A stretch of DNA of 38,133 bases from Microcaldota archaeon (lineage in GTDB: Archaea > Micrarchaeota > Micrarchaeia > Micrarchaeales > Micrarchaeaceae). The notes beneath the pieces were generated by a model that made no database searches, had not been told where the DNA came from, and worked only from the letters and a program-made list of their open reading frames with translations. Within the stretch, counting starts at the first letter, position 1; each line of letters opens with the position of its first letter. The position numbers were made by a program, and so were the translations under genes. Positions 7,706-16,940 of this stretch are shown here, piece by piece. Location of the stretch: positions 1 through 38,133 of the forward strand of contig DAHXLY010000012.1 of the NCBI GenBank assembly GCA_027365735.1. The letters run 5' to 3'.

Positions 7706-7968
7706 CAGATATTTATAACTTTAATTTCCAGGACACAGGCAGAGAGCTTTAGGGTTGGGCGAGCGTGAAACAGCCTAAAACGTTTTCTGACGATAACATA
7801 AACGTTATCTGTCATAATCGGCATAGATTTATATAGATATGAGTCTAATTACTTAGCGCGCGCTTAGGCGTGTGTTATAGACGCTTATTCTGTAACAACC
7901 CTATTCTCATCCACCCGGGGCGTATGGATAACATACGCCTCACCCATTTTGACCTTTGAGCGTGAGCC

Positions 7969-9108
7969 CTACCTGCCGGGCGGCCCAGACATTGAGTTGT
8001 TGTTCCCGCGCGCAATCCTGTTCAGCAGAAATATCGCCATCAGGATTAAAACCACACCGATCACCGTGGCAGACAGCCCTGAGGGAGGAGGGGAGCCGCC
8101 CGCGCCGCCGTTTGGAGCGCTGTTTGGCTGGGTCCTGACCGAACTGTTGGATATCCGTGAGACGGTGCCCTGCAGCTGCTGGAGCACTGTCGGAACACCA
8201 GACAGCCTTATCGTCTCATTGTAATTGGGCTCGCCTATCGCGACAGTCGCGTTGCCGTTCTTTCCATAGGAGGCGAGATCTTCAGCCTGCTCTGCCGTGT
8301 CGCTGCCGAAAATCCCGACAGCAGGGAACGGATGCAGTGTTCCGTTGGCCAGGTAGCCCATCCAGAGCGTTGCGTTCGTGTTGGAGAATGTGGCCAGCTC
8401 CCCGTCGTTGCCGCCGCCGAAAACTAGCTCTGAATCGTAAAAATTGACCGAGTTGGCGCTCTGGTTATTTATCACGGGCGTATTGTAATATGGGGTGACA
8501 AGCATGTAGGCGCTTGATGCGGAGATATTGAAAGTCAGGTTGTCGTAGAATTGGTATGCACCATACGCCGCATAACCCATCCGCACGATTGGCAGGCCGC
8601 GGAAGAGCTCCACCTTGATGATTGGGATAAAGTAAACCGGAAGAGTATAATTTACGGTTTCGTTTGGACCGTACGCATAATACGTGGAGTTGGTCACGTT
8701 GCCGCGGCCGAAGACGGTTTGGTTTGAGAGGTTTGCGGTGACGTTGCTCATGTTCCATACGTTGTCGACGAGGTTGTAGGTGTGGTTGCTTGTATTGAAT
8801 GTTATCACGTTCTGCAGCCAGTAGGTATAGTTGCGGCCGCTCAGCGCGTTCACCTTCATCACCGTATTGAGCTGCAGCGAGGCCCCATATTCGGAGTAGT
8901 TCTGCGACGGGGTCCCGTTGTATGCAGATATCTTGTTTATTTTTGCAAACCCGACGATCTCGTTTGTCGCAATCTGGTACGGACCGCTGTCGCCCGACAT
9001 ATTTGAAAGGCCATAGCTGGCTATACCGACAGGCAGCGCGGCGCTGAAGTTCAAACCAGACAACGGATTTACCAGCCCAGCGGCGGCTGGCGCGCCGACC
9101 GCAAGCAT
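7969..9108 (-). CDS. Thermopsin-like (peptidase A5) secreted protein with C-terminal TM anchor
   Basis: GPYQIATNEIVGFAKINKISAYN, NYTYWLQNVITFNTSNHTYNLVDNVWNMS; many N-x-S/T sequons; C-terminal Pro/Gly linker and TM segment. Confidence 0.75.
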   Translation of the reverse strand: MLAVGAPAAAGLVNPLSGLNFSAALPVGIASYGLSNMSGDSGPYQIATNEIVGFAKINKISAYNGTPSQNYSEYGASLQLNTVMKVNALSGRNYTYWLQNVITFNTSNHTYNLVDNVWNMSNVTANLSNQTVFGRGNVTNSTYYAYGPNETVNYTLPVYFIPIIKVELFRGLPIVRMGYAAYGAYQFYDNLTFNISASSAYMLVTPYYNTPVINNQSANSVNFYDSELVFGGGNDGELATFSNTNATLWMGYLANGTLHPFPAVGIFGSDTAEQAEDLASYGKNGNATVAIGEPNYNETIRLSGVPTVLQQLQGTVSRISNSSVRTQPNSAPNGGAGGSPPPSGLSATVIGVVLILMAIFLLNRIARGNNNSMSGPPGR

Positions 9109-9150
9109 GAAAATGAAAACAGCAGCAAGCGGAATGTAGCTTTTATTTAT

Positions 9151-9720
9151 TCAAGCACCCTTTTGGGCGAACACAAGGTACCCCGTGTGCCATACGCCTT
9201 TCGTAGATGGCCGGACACCCTGTTCCCTGACGAGAATGTCGCGCTCTATGTTCTCTAGCGTTATTATGTTCTTGAACTCCAGCTTCTCAAGCGCCTTTAC
9301 GAACTCCTTCACTTGTTCGGTGTGCGGCATGTACCCCGCCACGAACCCGCCCTCCTTCAGCGCCTTGTGGACGTTCTTCAGCGCCTTGTCCGCATCGGGG
9401 ATGTCAATTGTGATTATGTCAACCTCCTTCTCCGGAAGGCTCTTTATCACGTCTCCGCTCTTTATTGTCAGGTTGTCCAGCTTTTCGTTATCGCGGTTTC
9501 GCTCCGCGATCTTTATGAACTCCTCGCGAACGTCGTAGCTGACGACCTTCTTCGCAATCCTCGCCAGGGTCACGGCAAGCCAACCGCTTCCTGTACCGCA
9601 GTCGACGCAAAAACTCTCCTTGTTGACCCCGGTGTACGCGATGATCGGGCCTATGTCCTTCGGCAGAATCACCTGCGGACCTCGCTTCAGCCTTCGGTAG
9701 TGCGGTGGTATGAACATCAA
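9151..9720 (-). CDS. tRNA (adenine-N1)-methyltransferase, TrmI-like
   Basis: RGPQVILPKDIGPIIAYTG and SAM motif FCVDCGTGSGWLAVTLAR; overlaps topoisomerase stop (ATGA). Confidence 0.85.
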   Translation of the reverse strand: MMFIPPHYRRLKRGPQVILPKDIGPIIAYTGVNKESFCVDCGTGSGWLAVTLARIAKKVVSYDVREEFIKIAERNRDNEKLDNLTIKSGDVIKSLPEKEVDIITIDIPDADKALKNVHKALKEGGFVAGYMPHTEQVKEFVKALEKLEFKNIITLENIERDILVREQGVRPSTKGVWHTGYLVFAQKGA

Positions 9721-11945
9721 ATCATCGGCGGCTCTTCCGTTTTCTTTGCCCTCTTGGCCGCGGGCTTCTTTGCGGGCGCTTTTGGCTTGACCGCCGCCCT
9801 CTTCTTTGCCTTTGGCTTTTCGGCGGCAACAGTCTCCTCTGCGGGCTTCTCGGCGGACTTCTCCAGCGCCTCCTTGTCGGCGGCCCTCTGCTTGTTTTCG
9901 CCGTAGCTCTTCCAGTTCTTCTTCGTTATGCAGGTGGAATCGAGGTCCATTTCGAACGGACGCATTCCCCTCCTGATGACCTTGATGAACGGAGTGTGGC
10001 AGTGCTCACACACAACCCCGGTCGGTATTATAAGCGCACCCTGCGGCAGGGAATATGTCTGCGTGCACTTCGGGTAGTTGTTGCATGCGACGAACTGCTT
10101 GCCCATCTTCGACCTCCTAATCACCAGGTCCCCTCCATCCTTCGGGCACTTTCCGATTATGCTGCTCTCCTTCAGACCCTTCCTCATGGAGACGGCGAGC
10201 TGCTCCTTGTTCTTGTCGAACTGGGCTATCGCCTCGAGCAGCATCTTCTTTCCCTCATCAATCACCTCTTCTTCCTTCATCTTGCCCGCCGAGATCTTTT
10301 CCATGTCCTCTTCTAGCTTCCTGGTGGTGTTCTCGTCCACAATCATGCTGACGTTCTTCGAGAGAGCATCGAAGACGCTCATTCCGAACTTGGTGACCAT
10401 TATGTTGCTCTGCCCCTCGAGGTACCTCCTCCTGAAGAGCGTGTCGATTATCTGCGCCCTCGTCGCCTTCGTCCCTATATCACGTTTCTCGAGCTCGGAT
10501 ATCAGGCCCGCTTTTGTGTAGCGCTTCGGCGGCTGGGTCTCGAGGTCTTTCATCTCCACCTTCGAGACATTGACTTTGGCTCCCTTCTTGAAGTCGGGCA
10601 GCATCCTTTCATCGATCTTCGCATAAGTGTAATACTCCAGCCACCCCGGCGTGACGATCCTTGAGCCGTTCGCGGAATACTTCTCGCTGCCGACCACGAC
10701 CACGACCCTTGCACGAGCAACCGTCGCATGCTCAGCGAAGCATGCAAGGAACCTCCTGACTATCATGTCGTACAGCTTTGCCTCGTATTGTGACATCGCC
10801 CCAGGCAAGACGCCGGTCGGGAATATTGCAGGGTGGGCTGCGTCCTCTTTTGCGCCCTCGAGCGGTTTGAACCTTTTCTTTGAGACGAGCTTGCCGGCAA
10901 TATCAGAGTATTGCGGGTTCTTTGCGAGCGCAGATATTATTTTTGGCAGCCCGAGCGACGCGGGGAGTTTCTGCGATGAGGTGCGGGGGTATGAGGTGTA
11001 TCCCTTTTCGTAAAGCGACTGTGCGACCGAAAGCGTTACTGACGGATCGTACCTGAGCGTCCTGCTTGCCTCCAGCTGGAGCGCGGTAAGATCGAACGGC
11101 GGGTATGGGTGCACCTGCTGCTCCCTCAGTTCGACCTCTTCGACCACGGCGTCCTGTTTGTGGGCCTCGGTTTCCTTGAACGCCTTTGTGGCGACGGACT
11201 TGTCGAATATGTCGCCTTTGGTGTTGGCAAACTCAACCTCATGGGCGTTCATGAATATCCTCCAGAAGGGCTTCGAGACGAACTTTGTGATTTCATTCTC
11301 CCGCTCCGCAAGGATCGCCAGTGACGGACCCTGGACCCTCCCTATGCTCAGCATCTCCCTGGTGCTGCCGCCGTGGACCGCGTATGTGAGCGCGCGACTC
11401 AGGTTGATTCCCCAGAGCCAGTCCAGCATGTGCCTAGCCTCGCCGGCGGAGAAGTTGTTGATGTCGAGCGGCATCTGGTGCTCGTACGACTCCTTTATGT
11501 CCTCTTCCGTAGTGGTGGAGAACTTCATTCGCGTTACGTTGTCCTTCAGCTTGCCGCTGTTGAGCTCCTTGATTATGTTGGTCCCTATCACCGTTCCCTC
11601 TATGTCGAAGTCGCAGGCGTTCACGAACTTCTGGCACTTGTTCGCTATGTTCTTCAGCGTGTCAAGGTACGCCTTGGTGTGGTCGGACTTCTTCCCCACC
11701 TCATGAGATGGTGCCCACTCCACATTCAGGACAGGATATCCGCGCTCCTTGCCCGACTGCCTTATCGTAAACAGGTGGCCCACGGCGGCGGCGATATAGG
11801 TGGCCCCTTCCTTTGTCGTTATCTCATAATAGCCGATCCCATCCGGGCTTTCCTTCCTCTTTGCCGCGGATCCGCCCAACGCGGCGGCTATCCTGTTCGC
11901 GACGCTAGGTTTTTCTGCGATGATTAGTGTGTTCATCCAAACCAC
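9717..11945 (-). CDS. topA: DNA topoisomerase type IA with Lys/Ala/Pro-rich C-terminal tail
   Basis: NTLIIAEKPSVANRIAAAL, YTSYPRTSSQKLP active-site region, Zn-finger KCTQTYSLPQG...CEHCHTPF. Confidence 0.95.
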   Translation of the reverse strand: MVWMNTLIIAEKPSVANRIAAALGGSAAKRKESPDGIGYYEITTKEGATYIAAAVGHLFTIRQSGKERGYPVLNVEWAPSHEVGKKSDHTKAYLDTLKNIANKCQKFVNACDFDIEGTVIGTNIIKELNSGKLKDNVTRMKFSTTTEEDIKESYEHQMPLDINNFSAGEARHMLDWLWGINLSRALTYAVHGGSTREMLSIGRVQGPSLAILAERENEITKFVSKPFWRIFMNAHEVEFANTKGDIFDKSVATKAFKETEAHKQDAVVEEVELREQQVHPYPPFDLTALQLEASRTLRYDPSVTLSVAQSLYEKGYTSYPRTSSQKLPASLGLPKIISALAKNPQYSDIAGKLVSKKRFKPLEGAKEDAAHPAIFPTGVLPGAMSQYEAKLYDMIVRRFLACFAEHATVARARVVVVVGSEKYSANGSRIVTPGWLEYYTYAKIDERMLPDFKKGAKVNVSKVEMKDLETQPPKRYTKAGLISELEKRDIGTKATRAQIIDTLFRRRYLEGQSNIMVTKFGMSVFDALSKNVSMIVDENTTRKLEEDMEKISAGKMKEEEVIDEGKKMLLEAIAQFDKNKEQLAVSMRKGLKESSIIGKCPKDGGDLVIRRSKMGKQFVACNNYPKCTQTYSLPQGALIIPTGVVCEHCHTPFIKVIRRGMRPFEMDLDSTCITKKNWKSYGENKQRAADKEALEKSAEKPAEETVAAEKPKAKKRAAVKPKAPAKKPAAKRAKKTEEPPMI

Positions 11946-11954
11946 GGAAGTGGC

Positions 11955-12188
11955 CTATCTGGACCTCCTTCCACGCTTTCTCGATCGGGGCGATGACGCC
12001 GGTGCTGCCGAGGAGCCTGGCTCGAGTTTCCTTATCCTGTCCCACGTGTAGAACGAGACTACAGCCGCAACAACGAAAATCCCGTAGAATATGATTCCCG
12101 CTCCATTAACTATAAAAACTATTATTGCCAATACCGTCAGTACCACTATGAGGGCAGACAGCCATACCTCGGTTGTTATTTTTGCCAT
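11955..12188 (-). CDS. Small membrane protein
   Basis: Two hydrophobic segments and basic C-terminus RSRKRGRRSR. Confidence 0.55.
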   Translation of the reverse strand: MAKITTEVWLSALIVVLTVLAIIVFIVNGAGIIFYGIFVVAAVVSFYTWDRIRKLEPGSSAAPASSPRSRKRGRRSR

Positions 12189-12206
12189 GAGAGCACCGGT
12201 GAATTC

Positions 12207-12566
12207 GTGAATATATATTTAGTCATATTTATAACCCTTGTTGCGGCACTGGTCGCCTCGTTTTCCCAGCTCGCGTACAAAAAGGGCCTCACTTCCAAGC
12301 TCGGCAGCATGCGCGAGGCGCTGATGATGTTCAGGAAAAGGCAGATCCTCATGGGTCTGGGCGGCTATATCGTGAGCCTGCTGGTGTACCTTTACGCCCT
12401 CGCAAACGCACCACTTTCGGTGGTATACCCGACCTTCGCAAGCACATTCATTTTCATAACATTGCTCTCAAGGCACCACCTCAAGGAGCGGCATGGAATC
12501 AGGCGGACCGCGGGGGTGCTGTTGATATTTGTGGGCATAGCGATAATCGCGCTTTCGATTGGATGA
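12207..12566 (+). CDS. SMR/EamA-type four-TM transporter subunit
   Basis: SFSQLAYKKGL...PLSVVYPTFASTFIFITLLS...GVLLIFVGIAII. Confidence 0.75.
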   Translation: MNIYLVIFITLVAALVASFSQLAYKKGLTSKLGSMREALMMFRKRQILMGLGGYIVSLLVYLYALANAPLSVVYPTFASTFIFITLLSRHHLKERHGIRRTAGVLLIFVGIAIIALSIG

Positions 12567-12570
12567 GACG

Positions 12571-12897
12571 ATGGGAAAGATGGAAAACCTTGGACTGCTG
12601 CTCGTTTCGACACTGCTAGGAGCGATTGGGCAACTATTGTTCAAGTACGCGTTCAACAACCCCGCCATGCTGTTGGTTTGGCTGGTGGCCGGGCTTGTCG
12701 CATACGGGATTTCCACACTTCTCTACATAATGGTCCTGAGCAGGGTCAACCTGAGCTGGGCATACGGAATAGGAGGATTGAGCTACATCTTTGCGACGAT
12801 CCTCGCCTATACCGTGCTGATGGAAAACATCCCGCCATTGAGATGGGCAGGGGTGGGGGTAATATTTCTAGGTGTTCTGCTGATAGGCTGGAGCTGA
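12571..12897 (+). CDS. Second SMR/EamA-type four-TM subunit
   Basis: GAIGQLLFKYAF...VNLSWAYGIGGLSYIFATILAYTVLMENIP...GVIFLGVLLIG. Confidence 0.75.
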   Translation: MGKMENLGLLLVSTLLGAIGQLLFKYAFNNPAMLLVWLVAGLVAYGISTLLYIMVLSRVNLSWAYGIGGLSYIFATILAYTVLMENIPPLRWAGVGVIFLGVLLIGWS

Positions 12898-12904
12898 GAA
12901 AGAG

Positions 12905-13471
12905 CTACTTTATCTCGAGCTTCTTTACCTCGACCTTGTTGAGGTTTGCTATGTGACCCAGCTTAGCCTGCAGTTCGCCCTGGAACTTGCCCTCTATCAC
13001 GGCGGTGACAGCGGCATCGAGATCGGTTTCCTTGAAGTAGTTGTTGGTGAACAGTTCCATTTCCTTCCTGACGCCGACAATCTTGGTGTGCGCAGCCCTT
13101 TGGCGCGTTATTACAATGAGCTTTACTACGACGTTTGTTCCATCGCGCGTGACGACGGGTATGACCGCGTCTGATACGCTCCTGTACCTCCTTACGAACG
13201 AGCGGATGTAGTTGGGAAGCAGCTCGAGCTTCACCAGCTTTGTGGTGACCGCCTCGCCGCTGACGTCGATTACCTTCAGGAGCGCGTTGGTATAAGCATG
13301 TGAAGGGTTCTTCGTGAGCTGGTCGAGGCTGACGGTTATGGTCCTGCCCATCACCGCCTTTTCATCGTTGCCCGGCATCTCTCCCACGACCGCGTCGTTG
13401 AAGACCTTTGGTGCCCTGACCGCGAACCACTTCTTGAGCTTCCACTTGTCCAAACCACGTGCTGTTGCCAT
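12905..13471 (-). CDS. rps3ae: Ribosomal protein eS1 (S3Ae)
   Basis: KWKLKKWFAVRAPKVFNDAVVGEMP...RRYRSVSDAVIPVVTRDG. Confidence 0.95.
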   Translation of the reverse strand: MATARGLDKWKLKKWFAVRAPKVFNDAVVGEMPGNDEKAVMGRTITVSLDQLTKNPSHAYTNALLKVIDVSGEAVTTKLVKLELLPNYIRSFVRRYRSVSDAVIPVVTRDGTNVVVKLIVITRQRAAHTKIVGVRKEMELFTNNYFKETDLDAAVTAVIEGKFQGELQAKLGHIANLNKVEVKKLEIK

Positions 13472-13941
13472 TACGCCTTACCCTTTATAAGTAGCTCCGC
13501 CTGCTGCGGGTCGTACTTCCAATCCGCTGGCAGGACGCTCTCTCTTACGTAATATTTGGTCAGCCTCCAGATCTTGGATTCGACCCTCTTAAGCCTGAGT
13601 CCGTTGTACTTGTCCTGCTTGTTCTTCGTCAGATGGTTCCTCATCATGACGGCCGTTCTCATCAGATCCATCAGGTCAGAGGGAATCTGGCCTAACATCT
13701 TCTTTGATGCAAGCACGTCCGTAAGCCTGACTCCGAGGAATTGCCTTATGTATGGAACGCCATGTTCCCTCTTCAGCCTTTCACCGATCAGCGCTGGGCT
13801 CATGCCCTGCTTTGCATACTTTACAATCAGCTCCTCAATCTGGTCCTTTGTTATAGTCGCACCTTCCGGTATCCTGCCTATCTCGACGACAGGCTTTCTC
13901 GACTTCGCATTTCCGTGGCCGTTGCCATGCATTCTTGCCAT
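13471..13941 (-). CDS. rps15: Ribosomal protein uS15
   Basis: ARMHGNGHGNAKSRKP...DLMDLMRTAVMMRNHLTKNKQDKYNGLRLKRVESKIWRLTKYY. Confidence 0.95.
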   Translation of the reverse strand: MARMHGNGHGNAKSRKPVVEIGRIPEGATITKDQIEELIVKYAKQGMSPALIGERLKREHGVPYIRQFLGVRLTDVLASKKMLGQIPSDLMDLMRTAVMMRNHLTKNKQDKYNGLRLKRVESKIWRLTKYYVRESVLPADWKYDPQQAELLIKGKA

Positions 13942-14140
13942 TAATTCACGCTACTGCAAGACAGAAAAAAAGACGGTTGTCTTTCGCTTGCTGATGCCAA
14001 GAGGCCAGAACGCCGCTCGGCAATAGATATCTTGCAACAACCTTTATATTCATTTCCTTTTTAGCCCTTTCGCTACCGGTGGAGAAGCGGTGGAGAGCGG
14101 GTAGAAAAGGGATATTAAAGTAGCGGTGCAAACCTATCTC

Positions 14141-16492
14141 ATGGCTGATTCCTACAACTTCAGCGAGATAGAGGAGCGAATAGCGAAGCTCTGGAGGGAT
14201 GAGGACATCTACAGGTACGACCCGAAGTCGAAAAAGGAGGTGTATTCCATCGACACCCCTCCCCCGACGGTATCCGGGTTGATACACGTCGGCCATGTCA
14301 TGTCGTACTCGCAGATGGACTTCATAGCGAGATACAAGCGAATGAAGGGGTACAACGTCTTCTACCCGTTCGGATTCGACAACAACGGCCTTCCCACCGA
14401 GATATTGGTTGAGAAGACCCACAACATAACAGCTGAGAAGCTCGGACGCGAGAGGTTCATCGCGCTGGTGGAGAGCGAGACGAAGAAGTTCATGGACATG
14501 TACAAGGAGGTCTGGCAGAAGGTCGGCATAGCTGTGGACTGGTCGTTGGCTTACTCAACAATCGGGAAGGACGCGCAGAGAATATCACAACTGTCGTTCA
14601 TAAAACTGTGCAAGATGGACCGCACCTACAGGAAGGAAACCCCGACCATCTGGTGCCCGAAGGAAAAAACCGCAGTGTCGCAGATGGAACTGAAGGACAA
14701 GGTGCTGAAATCAAGGTTCATCAACATAAAATTCTCGAAGGAGATAACCATAGCCACGACGAGACCTGAGCTGTTACCGGCGTGCGTCGCGATATTCGTA
14801 AATCCCGACGACAAAAAGAACGCTAAGCTCGTAGGCAAGAAGGTCAGGGTGCCACTCTTCGGTCAGGAGGTGACAGTCATGGCTGACAGGAGGGTCGACC
14901 CGGAAAAGGGGACGGGCGTGGTCATGTGTTGCACTTTCGGCGACCTTACCGACATAGACTGGTACAGGGCATACAACCTTCCGCTGAAGATAATAATAGA
15001 CGAGAGCGGCGCGATCATCCATGGGGATTACAAGGGGATGAAGATAAAGGATGCCCGCTCGAAGGTGATCGAGGCTCTGAAAGCGGAGGGCCTCGTAACG
15101 GGTGAGAAGGAGATAGAGCACAACGTCAACGTGCACGAAAGGTGCAACACGGAAATCGAATTCCTCGTGAAGAAGCAGTGGTACGTAAGGTACCTCGACC
15201 TGAAGGAAAAGTTCCTCGATGCAGGAAAAAAGATAAAGTGGCACCCGGAGTTCATGAAGGTCAGGTACGACAACTGGGTCAACGGCCTGCAGTGGGACTG
15301 GGCGATATCGAGGCAGAGGTTCTATGGCATACCGTTCCCGGTGTGGTACTGCGAGAAATGCGGCGAGACGATGCTGGCGGAAGAAGGCTCGTTGCCCGTC
15401 AACCCGCTGAACCAGAAACCGGGGAAGAAATGCAAGTGCGGCTCCGACCGATTCGTGCCGGAGGGGGATGTGATGGATACGTGGGCAACATCATCCACGA
15501 CACCATTGCTGAATGCGAAGTGGGACGGCGAAAGGTATGACAAGAGGATTTACCCGATGTCTCTCCGCCCGCAGGCGCACGACATAATTACGTTCTGGCT
15601 GTTCACCAGCGTCGTGAAGGGATACTTCCACACGGGCCTCGTGCCGTGGAAGGATGCATTCATCGCAGGACATGCACTCGATCCGAAGGGGCAGCCGATG
15701 CACAAGTCAGCGGGCAACATCATCGAGGCGAGGGGAGCGATCGAGAAGAACGGCGCAGACCAGGTAAGGTACTGGGCGAGCGTATCAAAATTGGGAGAGG
15801 ACGCAAGCTTCCAGGACAAGGACATAAAGACAGGCCATAAGCTGGCGGTGAAGATGTGGAATGTGGCCAATTTCGTCCAGATGAACATGGGCGACCCAAC
15901 GCGCGCGGCGAAGGCGACCAACATTATCGACAAATGGATACTTTCCAAGGCGATGATGGCGGTCGAGAACGCCACTGCAAGGTTCGACGAGTACGATTTC
16001 ACCGGCGCTGCCCGCGCTGCGAGCGAATTCTTCTGGTATTTCTGCGACAATTATCTGGAGTTTATAAAGCACAGGACGTACAAGGGAGACAAGACCGCCG
16101 CTGACACGCTTTCGGCCGTGTTTTTGATGACATTGAAGATGTTTGCACCGTTCGTGCCATACGTGACTGATGAGATTTACCAGCGCCTGTACAGGAAGAC
16201 CGAAAAGTCAGTATCAATCCACGTTTCAGAATGGCCCGAGTACAATGGGAAGATGTTCGACAAGAAGAGCTTTGAACTTGGAGAGAGGATTGCCAATACG
16301 ATAATTTTCATCAGGCAGTGGAAGCACAACAACCAGATGGCGCTGAACGGCGAGCTAGCCCAGGTCGAGGTTGAGGGCCTTACTGAGGGGCTCGATGAGA
16401 TCGCTGGAGCGATGAACATCAAGAAGGTGACAAAGGGAAAAGGCGACCTGACTGTGCCGGGGACAGAGATAAAGCTAGCCATCAAGAAATAA
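14141..16492 (+). CDS. valS: Valyl-tRNA synthetase
   Basis: IDTPPPTVSGLIHVGHVMSYSQ (HIGH-like), DPKGQPMHKSAGN (KMSKS-equivalent), overall archaeal ValRS pattern. Confidence 0.93.
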   Translation: MADSYNFSEIEERIAKLWRDEDIYRYDPKSKKEVYSIDTPPPTVSGLIHVGHVMSYSQMDFIARYKRMKGYNVFYPFGFDNNGLPTEILVEKTHNITAEKLGRERFIALVESETKKFMDMYKEVWQKVGIAVDWSLAYSTIGKDAQRISQLSFIKLCKMDRTYRKETPTIWCPKEKTAVSQMELKDKVLKSRFINIKFSKEITIATTRPELLPACVAIFVNPDDKKNAKLVGKKVRVPLFGQEVTVMADRRVDPEKGTGVVMCCTFGDLTDIDWYRAYNLPLKIIIDESGAIIHGDYKGMKIKDARSKVIEALKAEGLVTGEKEIEHNVNVHERCNTEIEFLVKKQWYVRYLDLKEKFLDAGKKIKWHPEFMKVRYDNWVNGLQWDWAISRQRFYGIPFPVWYCEKCGETMLAEEGSLPVNPLNQKPGKKCKCGSDRFVPEGDVMDTWATSSTTPLLNAKWDGERYDKRIYPMSLRPQAHDIITFWLFTSVVKGYFHTGLVPWKDAFIAGHALDPKGQPMHKSAGNIIEARGAIEKNGADQVRYWASVSKLGEDASFQDKDIKTGHKLAVKMWNVANFVQMNMGDPTRAAKATNIIDKWILSKAMMAVENATARFDEYDFTGAARAASEFFWYFCDNYLEFIKHRTYKGDKTAADTLSAVFLMTLKMFAPFVPYVTDEIYQRLYRKTEKSVSIHVSEWPEYNGKMFDKKSFELGERIANTIIFIRQWKHNNQMALNGELAQVEVEGLTEGLDEIAGAMNIKKVTKGKGDLTVPGTEIKLAIKK

Positions 16493-16530
16493 ACAGAAAA
16501 AACAGAATGAAAATAAATGCGAACGTGCCT

Positions 16531-16893
16531 TCAGGCGACTACTTCTCCAACGGCAAATCGTGCCTTGACCTCGGTGACTCTAACCTTGACCGTGTCACCC
16601 TCCTTTGTGCCTTTTACGAAGATAACAAACCCGTCCTTCCTTGCGATTCCGTCCCCTTTCGAGGCTAGGGCTTCGATCTTAACGTCCACCTCGTCGCCAA
16701 CCTTGACCGGCTTCGGCAGGAAATAGTTTGGCTTTATATCTATTCCTCCTTTCCTTCCGCCGCGTCCGCCCCCTCGTCCGCCCGCTCTGCCTCCACGGAA
16801 GCCTTCCCTTCGTTCACCGCCCTGTCCTCCGCCGCCAATGCCGCCTTCCGTTATCTGGTCGTTCATTCCCTCTTCGTCATCCATGCAGTTCAC
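16531..16893 (-). CDS. TRAM domain protein with N-terminal Gly/Arg-rich (RGG) extension
   Basis: GFRGGRAGGRGGGRGGRKGG followed by VKVGDEVDVKIEALASKGDGIARKDGFVIFVKGTKEGDTVKVRVTEVKARFAVGEVV. Confidence 0.85.
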   Translation of the reverse strand: MNCMDDEEGMNDQITEGGIGGGGQGGERREGFRGGRAGGRGGGRGGRKGGIDIKPNYFLPKPVKVGDEVDVKIEALASKGDGIARKDGFVIFVKGTKEGDTVKVRVTEVKARFAVGEVVA

Positions 16894-16940
16894 CGTATGT
16901 AGCAGAATATTTTTCTTTTGGATTTATAATGCTTTGCTGT

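Noticed and set aside
11373-11927. 184-aa plus-strand ORF within topA
   Set aside because: Antisense to the conserved N-terminal half of topoisomerase IA.
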